Assembly (NCBI GenBank): GCA_963702685.1
Contig: CAVPDQ010000021.1
Span: 70,232 to 134,231, forward strand
Direction: 5' to 3'
From: AP-15 sp963702685
Lineage (GTDB): Bacteria; Pseudomonadota; Alphaproteobacteria; ATCC43930; CGMCC-115725
DNA length: 64,000 nucleotides
The position numbers and the translations under genes are program-made. This document shows, piece after piece, positions 17,715 through 28,070 of the stretch. How positions within the stretch are numbered: the first letter of the stretch is position 1; each line of letters begins with the position of its first letter. The notes under the pieces were generated by a model. The model was not told the DNA's origin, did no database searches, and saw nothing but the letters and a program-made list of their open reading frames with translations.

Positions 17715-18934
17715 CCCGGCTCCGCCTCGGCCACAGGGGATGGCGGAGCGGTTTCGGGCAAGGCCAGGGCGAGCAACCCGAACGCCAAGGCCGCCACGCC
17801 GGCCAGCGCTCGAAATCCCGCCGAATAGCCGAAATGATCGACGACGAGCCCGGCGACGAGCCCGCTTGACGAAGCGCCGATCCCCTGCGCGGTGGCGATC
17901 GCCCCTTGCGCGACATTATAGCGGCCGGTGCCGCGCATCAGGTCGGCAAGGACAAGCGGTGTGATCGCACCCCAGATGCCGGCGCCGATCCCGTCGAGCA
18001 GCTGCACCCCGATCAGCCAGGCGCTGTCGTCGGAGAACGGGTAGAGCACGGCGCGGATCGGCAGGATGCCGAAGCCGATCAACAGGATCGGCTTGCGCCC
18101 GACGCGGTCGGCATTCCACCCGACAAGGAGCGCGACCGGCAGCATGATCGCTTGCGCCGCGATGATGCAGGCGGACATCATCACCGTTGCCAGCGCCTGG
18201 TGAGCCAGCGCCAGCTTTTGCCCGACCAATGGCAGGAGCGGCGCATTGGCGAAATGAAACAGCGCCGTGCAGGCGGCATAAACGAGCAGCGGACGGCAGC
18301 TCAGCAACATGCCGAGGCCCGACCGGCGAGGCTCTCCATCGTCCGTCGGCTCGCCGCCCCTTGCCCGGAGGTGGTCGATTGCGCCAGCCGGGATCGACAG
18401 CGCCGCAACACCGGCGAGCACCGCGAAAAACGGGACGAGCAGGAACACCGTGCGCTGCGAAAACGCCCAGCCGACGATCCCGGCGGCTGCCGCAATCGCG
18501 ACATTCCCGGCGTGGTCGAAGGCGGCGTTGCGACCGAGCCGGCGGGCGAGCGCGGCACGCGCGTAAAGCCCCAGGGTCAATGCCGCCACCGCCGGGCCGA
18601 ACACGTCGCCAACCGCGGCGATCGCGGCGTTGGCGACCATGACCGGCCAGAAAGCGGGGACGGCAAAGATCGTCACGGCACCTACAGCCAGCACCGCGAG
18701 CGCCGCGACGACCAGCCCACGCTTTCTTCGGGTCGCATCGATCAGCCCGCCGATCGGCGTCTGCACCGCAAGGCCCAGAAAGCCGCCGACGGTTGTCACC
18801 ACGCCGACCTCCGAAAGGCTCCAATGCTGTCGGGTGACCAGAAAGACGTTCAAATAGGGGCCGAGCGCGCCACGAACGTCGGCGAGCAGAAAATTGAGCG
18901 CGTCGAGCGAGCGGGAGATCGAGCCTCGGCGCAC
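17711..18934 (-). CDS. MFS transporter
   Basis: A 407-residue major facilitator with about 12 membrane segments. The loop 2-3 motif appears as GGLIDATRRKR and is partly repeated in the second half as GWNADRVGRKP. The N-terminus LNFLLADVRGALGPYLNVFLV places it with the drug/solute:H+ MFS members. It is the upstream partner of the anion transporter, overlapping by 4 bp, and is divergent from the intradiol dioxygenase at 19024 across about 90 bp. Co-regulation with that dioxygenase is plausible but unproven. Confidence 0.87.
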   Translation of the reverse strand: MRRGSISRSLDALNFLLADVRGALGPYLNVFLVTRQHWSLSEVGVVTTVGGFLGLAVQTPIGGLIDATRRKRGLVVAALAVLAVGAVTIFAVPAFWPVMVANAAIAAVGDVFGPAVAALTLGLYARAALARRLGRNAAFDHAGNVAIAAAAGIVGWAFSQRTVFLLVPFFAVLAGVAALSIPAGAIDHLRARGGEPTDDGEPRRSGLGMLLSCRPLLVYAACTALFHFANAPLLPLVGQKLALAHQALATVMMSACIIAAQAIMLPVALLVGWNADRVGRKPILLIGFGILPIRAVLYPFSDDSAWLIGVQLLDGIGAGIWGAITPLVLADLMRGTGRYNVAQGAIATAQGIGASSSGLVAGLVVDHFGYSAGFRALAGVAALAFGLLALALPETAPPSPVAEAEPG

Positions 18935-19023
18935 CGGTTCAGCTCCGGCGGCGGCACGCGCTGATGCCGAGCGCGAATTTTTCGACTATATCTGCCGACA
19001 GGTCAGGTAGAGGGAGGCGGGCG

Positions 19024-19968
19024 ATGGCGATGCAGCGCAACAAGACCGAGGACGACATCACCGCCGAGGTGCTCGAACGCTTCGCGCAAACGCCGGAGCC
19101 GCGGCTCAGGCAGATCATGCTGAGCCTGATCGGCCACCTGCACGCCTTTGTCAAAGAGGTCAACCTGACCGAATCCGAGTGGTTCCGGGCGATCGAGATC
19201 CTGACCGAGGCCGGGCGCATGTGCAGCGACAAGCGCCAGGAGTTCATCCTGTTCTCGGACACGCTCGGCGTCTCGATGGTGGTCGACTTGCTTAACCACC
19301 GCAAGCCCGACGGCGCCACCGAATCGACCGTGTTCGGCCCGTTCCATCGACAGGGCGCGCCGGAGATGCCGCCCGGCGGCAATATCGCCCATCTCGACGC
19401 GAAGGGTCCGCCGGCCTTGGTCGCCGGCAGGGTGCTCGATCTCGACGGCCGGCCGATCGCGGGGGCGCTGCTCGATGTGTGGCAGGCGCAGACGAGCGGG
19501 CTCTACGATTCGCAGGATGCGGCACTCGACCAATTGCACATGCGCGGCAAGTTCCGCACCGACGCCGACGGCCGGTTTCTGGTGCGCACGGTGCGCCCGG
19601 TCAACTACCCGATCCCGTCCGACGGCCCGGTCGGCGCGATGCTGCGCGCCACCGGCCGCCATCCGTGGCGTCCGGCGCACATTCATTTTGTCGTTTCGGC
19701 CGCGGGGTACGAGCCGGTGACGACGCACATCTTCGACCGCACCGACGAATATCTCGGCAGCGACGCGGTCTTTGCCGTCAAGGATTCGCTGATCTGCGAG
19801 TTTGCCCGCCACGAGACGGCCGACCCCGAAGCCCGCCGCCTCGGCATCGATCCGCCCTATTACGCAGCGCGCTTCGATTTCCGCCTCAAGCCGGCAGCCG
19901 CCGACACCCCCGACATGCTCGACGCCCAGCGCCGCCTCGCCGCCCTCGGCGCCCGCGCCGCCGAATAG
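19024..19968 (+). CDS. Intradiol dioxygenase, hydroxyquinol/catechol 1,2-dioxygenase type
   Basis: 314 residues with the N-terminal catechol-dioxygenase linker domain (about 1-110, with FILFSDTLGVSMVVD) and the C-terminal intradiol beta-sandwich. Fe(III) ligands Tyr161 (TSGLYDSQD), Tyr195 (PVNYPIPSDGPVG), His219 and His221 (RPAHIHF) are intact. The PVNYPIPSDGPVG loop is like that of hydroxyquinol 1,2-dioxygenases, which form maleylacetate from 1,2,4-trihydroxybenzene. ATG 19024 follows AGAGGGAGGCGGGCG and is preferred to an in-frame codon at 18964. No maleylacetate reductase is adjacent. Confidence 0.9.
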   Translation: MAMQRNKTEDDITAEVLERFAQTPEPRLRQIMLSLIGHLHAFVKEVNLTESEWFRAIEILTEAGRMCSDKRQEFILFSDTLGVSMVVDLLNHRKPDGATESTVFGPFHRQGAPEMPPGGNIAHLDAKGPPALVAGRVLDLDGRPIAGALLDVWQAQTSGLYDSQDAALDQLHMRGKFRTDADGRFLVRTVRPVNYPIPSDGPVGAMLRATGRHPWRPAHIHFVVSAAGYEPVTTHIFDRTDEYLGSDAVFAVKDSLICEFARHETADPEARRLGIDPPYYAARFDFRLKPAAADTPDMLDAQRRLAALGARAAE

Positions 19969-20001
19969 CGCCCGCGCCAAGGCTGTGCCCTTACGCGCAG
20001 G

Positions 20002-20300
20002 TCAGACAGCCTCGGACAGCGACAGCTGCGCGTAGAGGCGATCGAGCTCGCGGTGAAACGCGATCCGCAGCGCCGCCGCCTCCTCCTCCGGCAGCCAGCC
20101 GGCGATGAATCGAACCGCAATTCGGCCAGGGTCGCGGCGGTCAGATCCTTCCACGGCAGCGCTGTGGCCCCGCACGCTTGCGCCAAGGTGACGGTCAATT
20201 CGTCCCGGATGCGGGCGACAAAATCCGGAGGCGGCGGCTCCAACAAACCGGCCTGCGTTGCAAAGAGATCGGGTTGTCGCGGCGATCGATGATTTCTCAT
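20002..20300 (-). pseudogene. Hypothetical protein next to the restriction gene, one frameshift
   Basis: ATG 20300 opens a protein beginning MRNHRSPRQPDLFATQAG, with EPPPPDFVARIRDEL; near 20110 the frame changes and the C-terminus continues as RFIAGWLPEEEAAALRIAF to the stop at 20002. Joined length is about 99 residues. It is soluble, helical and unrecognised by me at the domain level. It lies divergent from the nuclease-methyltransferase gene with only about 60 bp between starts, which suggests a functional or regulatory link with it. Confidence 0.55.
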
Positions 20301-20362
20301 GCCGGATTTTGTAGGCGATCGGGCGCCGTCCGGAAAGCTTGCCGCAACCAACCCGCCGGAAG

Positions 20363-23361
20363 ATGCTGGCCTTTATGCGCAGCACTTGGCGGCAGCAGGA
20401 TTTTCCGGAGATCGTCGCCACGCTGGCGCGGCGGCCGGGCCACGAATTGGTGCGCACATTGGTCGCCGACATTCTGCGCTACGGCTTCGGGGTCGCCTAT
20501 CACGAGATCGATCATGAGGTAAGGCTGCCGGAGGTGCACGGCCGCGCCGACACGCTGTTCGGCTCGGTCGTGTTCGAATTCAAGCGCGATCTGCGGCAGG
20601 AGCTTGCCGATGTCGAGGCAAGGCTGCCCGACTATCTCGCTGAACGCGAGCGCCAGACCGGTCGGCGGTTTCTCGGCATTGCCACCGATGGTGCGACCTT
20701 TATCGCCTACGAATTGCGGGGCGGCGACCTTGTCGAGATCGGCCGGCACGAGCCGAGCCCGGCGCGCGCCGAGGCATTGCTGCATTGGCTGGAGCCCGCG
20801 CTTTCCAACCGCGACGACCTGATCCCCGACCCGCTGACCGTCGAGCGCGAGCTCGGCCGCAGCAGCCTCAGCTTTGCCCGCGCCAAGGGTGTTCTGGAAC
20901 GGCTGTGGGCTGAATTACGCAGCAATTCCGAGGTAGTGCTGAAACGCCAGCTATGGGACGGGCTGTTGCGCGAAGCCTACGGCACCGCAGTCGGCGACGA
21001 CGCCCTCTTCTTGCAGCACACCTATTTGACGATCGTCGCCAAGACGATCGCTGCGCGTGTCCTCGACCTGCCCGCGAACGATGCAGCCGCGATCCTTTCG
21101 GGCCGCGCGCTCGACGAGGTCGGTATTCAAGGAGCAGTCGAAAGCGACTTCTTCGATTGGATTTTGGAGCTCGATGAAGGCCGCGACCTGGTGTTGCGCA
21201 TCGCGAGACAGACAGCGCGATTCCGGCTGCGCGACGTCGAGGTCGATGTCCTGAAATCGCTCTACGAGAGCCTGATCGACCCGGCGCAACGCAAGGATCT
21301 CGGCGAATATTATACCCCGGATTGGCTGGCCGCAAAAATTGTTGCCCGAGTATTGACCCGGCCGCTGGAGCAGCGGGTGCTCGACCCAGCCTGCGGCTCC
21401 GGCACATTTCTGTTTCACGCCATGCGTGCAAAGCTTGCGTCAGCGAAAGAGGCGCAGTGGTCGCCGGCGTCGGCGGTCGCAGTCTGCGCCGAGCAGGTCC
21501 GCGGGCTCGATGTCCACCCCGTCGCCGTGATCATCGCGCGTGTGACCTGGCTCTTGGCACTCGGTCCCGCGATTACCGAGCGAGCGGGAGAATTGCATGT
21601 CCCGGTCTTTCTCGGCGACGCGCTGCAATGGAACCTCCGGCAGGTCGGCGACACGCCCGATGTGATCGTGGACGTGCCGGAGGAGCCCCCACTGCACATC
21701 CCGACCGGCTTTGCCGAAGACCAGGCGCGTTTCGAATACGGTCTCCAAACCTTCGCGACGGCCTGGAAGAAAGCGCCACCGCGGCGCAAATCGAGCGGCA
21801 ATTGCTCCGCTTCGACGGCGTTGCCGCGCGTGACGCCGCGGCAATGGCGGAAACCTACGAGCGGTTGCGCGAGCTTTACCGCACCGGCCGCAACGGTATC
21901 TGGCCCTTCGTGCTGCGCAACCTGATGCGGCCATTGTGGCTCTCGCGCGCCGAGCAGCGCGCCGATGTGGTGATCGGCAACCCGCCCTGGATCGCCTACC
22001 GCTTTTTGAGCGCCGAGATCCGGCCGCGAATGCGCGCGGCCTGCCGGGCGATGAATTTGTGGGTCGGCGGCAGACTGGCCACCAACCAGGACATTTCCGC
22101 CCTGTTCTGGGCGAGAGCCGCCGAGCGCTATCTGCTTCCCGACGGAACGATCGCTTTCGTGCTGCCCTATGCCGCGTTGAACCGGCCGGCTTTTGGCGGT
22201 TTGCGTCGCGGTGATTTCGGCAGCGTTCAGGTGCGGATCATCGAGGCGTGGGATCTGGCGCGAGTGCGGCCGATGTTCGGCGGAGCCGGCACGACCTCGA
22301 GCTGCGTCGTGCTCGGCCGGCGGGAAACCGCTGGGCCGCTGCCACCCGAAATCGAACGTTTCTCGGGCTCGCTGTCGCGGCGCAACGCGACCGAAGCCGA
22401 GGCGGATGCGGACCTGACCCGAAGCCATGAGCCCTGGCCGCCGGTCACGACGCTCGAAGGAGCGTCACCCTACCGAGCGCGGTTCAAGCAGGGCGCGACG
22501 ATCGTGCCGCGCCGCTTTTTCCTCGTCGAGCGCGAGCCACCTTCCCGCTTCGGCGATAATCCCACAGCCCCGCGCGTGCATGGGCGGACCAGCTCGATCG
22601 ACAAACCGCCATGGAAGGATGTGGAGCCGCCGCGCGGGCCGGTGGAAGCCAAATTCCTGCGCCCGTTGCTGCTCGGCGCTTCGATCGCACCGTTCCGGCT
22701 GCTGGCTCCTGCTTTGGCCGTCGTGCCGGTTGAGAATGGTGGGGTGCTTGATGCCACGGCCGCCGCAGACGCCGGACACCGCCATCTCGCCGCCTGGTTG
22801 CGCGACTGCGAAGCGAAGTGGCTGGGTCATTGTCGCAAGCGCGAGGAGGGCGTTCCGAGAATGACGCTGCTTCAGCGCTTGGACCACATGCACGGCTTAT
22901 CGGGTCAAAGTTCGGCGCTTGGATTAAAGGTTGTCTATGCAAAGGCCGGCACACTTCTGGCCTCCGCTATTGTCGATGACGCTGGGGTGGCCATTGATCA
23001 TATGGCTTACTGGGCCAACACACGTGATATTGAAGAAGCCCGATACTTAATTTCGCTGCTCAACAACACGAGAATTTTGGAGAGAATTGCGGCAATGCAG
23101 CCCGTTGGGGCATTTGGCCCACGCCATTTTGATAATTTGGTCTGGGAGCTGGCTATACCGGAATATGATCGGCGGGAGGGGCTGCATCGGGAATTGGCCG
23201 CGGCGGCGGCCGAGGCGGAGCGCATTGCTGCCGGGGTTCCGCTGCGCGACGGCGCTCATTTCACCACTCAGCGACGGGCGATCCGCGCCGCGCTGGCGGC
23301 GGACGGTATCGCGGCCAGGATCGACGCGCTCGTCACCCGCCTGCTCGACGGCCGGGTTTGA
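20363..23361 (+). pseudogene. Type IIG-like restriction-modification fusion (PD-(D/E)XK + N6-adenine methyltransferase), one frameshift
   Basis: Read through one indel near 21760, this is a single chain of about 1000 residues. Residues 40-110 form a PD-(D/E)XK-like nuclease: Asp63 (GRADTLFG), Glu72 and Lys74 (VVFEFKRDL). The gamma-class adenine methyltransferase follows, with motif I DPACGSGTF at about 341 and motif IV NPPW at about 540. The C-terminal 450 residues would hold target recognition. An Eco57I-like enzyme of this plan cuts and methylates with one polypeptide. Start ATG 20363 follows CCGGAAG; ATG 20375 is the alternative. Bases 22,900-23,170 are clearly lower in GC than the rest. 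If the frameshift is real, nuclease plus motif I are separated from motif IV and the system is dead. Confidence 0.8.
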
Positions 23362-24220
23362 GGGTCATTCCATTGCTGCCGCACAATTTCGGCAAGGAGC
23401 GGGGTGAAACGGTCGGCGGCTTCGTAGGCGACCCAGTGGCCGGCGCCGGGGATGATTTCGAAGCGCAGGCCGGGCTGGATTTCCTCGAGCACGCGCCGGC
23501 GCTCGTCGAGATAGGGATGGGCGCCGGCGTCGCGCCCGCCCCAGATGCCGGAGAGCCGCGCCGTCACCCGCGGCAATGCCTGGAGCAGCGTGTCGGTGCG
23601 CGAAAAGCGCCGGCTTCTGACCCGGCCGCGCGGTGCGTTGAGGTACTGGATGTAAGCCGCGAGGTCGTCGATCTTGGCCTTGTCGGCGATCATCAGCACG
23701 CCGAGATTGTACCGGGCGATGGCGAGCAATTCCTCGACGGTCCCGCCCGGCTTTTGGCGCTCGAGCTCGGTCGGCTGGCGCGGCAGGCCGAGCCCGTTCG
23801 AGCCGACGATCGTAAAGCCCCGCGCCTGCTCGCCCAGCAATGCCGCGACATGGCCGCCGAGCACCCCGCCAAACGAGAAGCCGGCGAGGTGAAGACGCTC
23901 GTTGCCCGGCAATATGATGGCCAGGCCGTCGGCGACGATCTGCGCCAGGCTCTCGGCGCTATGCGGCTCGGGCGGGGTGGCCGACTCGCCCAGCCCCGGC
24001 AGGTCGGGCGCCACCACGGTGAACTCCCGCGCCAGCGGCAGGATATTTCGAACCCAATGCATCCACGAGCCGTAGCCGCCATGCAGCAGCACCAAGGGTG
24101 GCCCCGCACCCCAGACCCGCCACACCATGGCGCCGTCGCCGCACGGCGTCTCCAGCCGCACCCCTTCGGCCGCCACGCCCTCGACCACCGCGCTCGCGCT
24201 TTGTCTTCGATCTCGGCCAC
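23268..24220 (-). CDS. Alpha/beta hydrolase
   Basis: About 310-residue alpha/beta-hydrolase-fold enzyme: oxyanion-hole segment LVLLHGGYGSWMHW, nucleophile elbow GFSFGGVLG (Ser in G-F-S-F-G), and the C-terminal catalytic His in IIPGAGHWVAYE. The likely start is GTG 24220 (VAEIEDKA...) with a one-base frame change near 24190; an alternative TTG at 24245 reads straight through. The first codons and upstream region are duplicated at 25004-25084. The 3' end overlaps the methyltransferase gene by 94 bp on the opposite strand. Substrate unknown; C-C hydrolases of aromatic meta-cleavage share the fold. Confidence 0.78.
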
Positions 24221-24289
24221 ATGCGCCCCTGAAGCTGTGTCGCAAACGCTGATAGCCGGTTTCGCGCCGCCCGCCTAGTCTCGCGATCC
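24209..24289. repeat. 81-bp direct repeat, left copy
   Basis: Starts GATCTCGGCCACATGCGCCC and ends CTAGTCTCGCGATCC. It matches 25004-25084 with one mismatch (GAAGCTG against GAAACTG). On the minus strand it contains the upstream region and first four codons of the alpha/beta hydrolase, so this is presumably the parental copy. The copies are 795 bp apart and enclose the DUF6883/DUF4926 genes. Confidence 0.92.
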
Positions 24290-24398
24290 GGGACCCGTGT
24301 GCAGCGTCTGGGAATTGTTGGAGCCGCGGTAAAAACTCACGTTTTATCGCGGGGCCACACCGGCGGTTCCGGCCCGAAGATCGGGATCGTGGCCGATT

Positions 24399-24617
24399 TC
24401 AAGCGGCGTGGGCGGACAGGTAGCGCAGAACCAATAGCTGATCGGCCGGGAGCGCCGCCTGTGCGTAAGCGCGTCCCGTGTCGTCCGAGAATTCGACCTC
24501 GAACACATCTGGACCCAACCGCTCGACGACGGTTCCGACCTGTCCGCGAACCAAGCCCCGCCGATCCAGATCGACGGTCAGAGCAACGACGTCGAGCAGC
24601 CGAATTGCGTCCGCCAT
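24399..24617 (-). CDS. DUF4926 domain-containing protein
   Basis: A 72-residue small beta-rich protein: LLDVVALTVDLDRRGLVRGQ, then VGTVVERLGPDVFEVEFSD. This matches the DUF4926 pattern of a short SH3-like fold with a G-x-x-G-x-V-G-T-V-V core. It lies 6 bp after the DUF6883 gene. Pairs of DUF6883 and DUF4926 genes recur in bacteria (from memory) and look like toxin-antitoxin or immunity pairs, in which this small protein would be the antidote; that role is inference. The 24290-24398 stretch downstream holds no gene. Confidence 0.8.
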   Translation of the reverse strand: MADAIRLLDVVALTVDLDRRGLVRGQVGTVVERLGPDVFEVEFSDDTGRAYAQAALPADQLLVLRYLSAHAA

Positions 24618-24623
24618 ATCGAG

Positions 24624-24959
24624 TCACAGCACATAACAGGTAGATAACCGTAGCACGTCGTCGCCGCTCAGGACAATCCATAGCGAGCGGATCACAGCGC
24701 GGCCCACGTCCGTAGCCAGGGGAAAGTCCAATGCGTAACGCTGACCATAAAGGTCGCTCTCCATCGGACGCAATTTTTCGGTGTTGTTACGCGCGGCCGC
24801 CAGCAAGGCGCGCCTGAGAAATTGCGCGTCGCCAGCGGTCAATCCCAGGCGGGAACGAAATACACGCGCCTTGTGGCGCCCGCGGTAATGGCTTTCGCTC
24901 AGGCAGTAGTAGCGCAGCTTGGCAATGTCCACAGCGACGATGTTAAACCGGGCCGCCAT
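24624..24959 (-). CDS. DUF6883 domain-containing protein
   Basis: A 111-residue protein beginning MAARFNIVAVDIAKLRYYCL, with the conserved Y-LS--H..GRHKARVFRSRLGL segment and a C-terminal YALDFPL...GRAVIRSLWIV. These features match DUF6883, a domain found as a stand-alone protein or as a C-terminal tip of polymorphic-toxin-like proteins. ATG 24959 was preferred to an upstream TTG because the preceding sequence belongs to the repeat. It sits 44 bp inside the right repeat copy, which may provide its promoter. Its activity is unknown; the HxxxR-type basic pocket is only suggestive. Confidence 0.78.
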   Translation of the reverse strand: MAARFNIVAVDIAKLRYYCLSESHYRGRHKARVFRSRLGLTAGDAQFLRRALLAAARNNTEKLRPMESDLYGQRYALDFPLATDVGRAVIRSLWIVLSGDDVLRLSTCYVL

Positions 24960-25003
24960 GTGCTCGACCCCTTTGCCGCGCAGCCGCGACCGCGGCGGAT
25001 GGC

Positions 25004-25084
25004 GATCTCGGCCACATGCGCCCCTGAAACTGTGTCGCAAACGCTGATAGCCGGTTTCGCGCCGCCCGCCTAGTCTCGCGATCC
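25004..25084. repeat. 81-bp direct repeat, right copy
   Basis: Near-perfect copy (80 of 81 bases) of 24209-24289. It lies directly upstream of the DUF6883 start on the minus strand and about 100 bp upstream of hsp20 on the plus strand. The order suggests the small-gene cassette was inserted together with, or beside, a duplication of the hydrolase 5' region. Confidence 0.92.
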
Positions 25085-25186
25085 CGGCTGGACTGGGGTA
25101 TTGTCCGGGGCCGGCCCGTGATTGGGGCGTTGGGCTTGGCGCACCATATGAGCAAAGCGGCGCGTCCTGCGCCGCGCGGAGAAGCC

Positions 25187-25582
25187 ATGCCGGAACGACA
25201 GCTCGAAGCGTTGATGTGGGCGCAGGCCTGCCGGGCGATGGAACGCGCCGATCATCTGCATCGTCAATTCTTTCATCGCAGCCACGCCACTCCCTACTGG
25301 GAGGCGCCTTGCGACATCTTTGAAACCGACGAGGCCCTGACCATCCTGATCGCGCTCCCCGGTGTCGAGGTCGACCGCATCGAGGTGACGTTGAGCGCTG
25401 GTGTCTTGATCGTCAGCGGCGAGCGCCCGCTGCCGCGCGAGCTCGAATATGCGCGCATTCATCGGCTGGAAATCCCGCACGGCCATTTCGAGCGGCGCAT
25501 CGAGCTGCCGCCGGCGCGCTTCGAGATTTCCGGCCGGCATCTCGCCAATGGCTGCTTGATGGTGCAGCTGCACAAGCTCTGA
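25187..25582 (+). CDS. Hsp20/alpha-crystallin small heat-shock protein
   Basis: 131 residues. The alpha-crystallin domain spans about 45-130: EAPCDIFETDEALTILIALPG, VEVTLSAGVLIVSGERP-like strands, and FERRIELPPARFEISG. The C-terminal I-x-I/V tail is short or missing (ends VQLHKL). ATG 25187 follows CGGAGAAGCC and is preferred to GTG/ATG codons upstream. The lon gene begins 43 bp downstream on the same strand, making an Hsp20-Lon proteostasis pair. Heat regulation is likely but no CIRCE or RpoH site was identified with confidence. Confidence 0.9.
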   Translation: MPERQLEALMWAQACRAMERADHLHRQFFHRSHATPYWEAPCDIFETDEALTILIALPGVEVDRIEVTLSAGVLIVSGERPLPRELEYARIHRLEIPHGHFERRIELPPARFEISGRHLANGCLMVQLHKL

Positions 25583-25625
25583 CGAGCGCGCGCCGCCATC
25601 GTGAATACTGCCGAGGATTTTTCCG

Positions 25626-28055
<2,430 letters not shown>

Positions 28056-28070
28056 CGCGGCACCTCGATC

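Noticed and set aside
24209..25084. Transposon with 81-bp terminal repeats
   Set aside because: The repeats are direct, contain the 5' part of a host gene, and no transposase or short target duplication is visible; a duplication or recombination event fits better.
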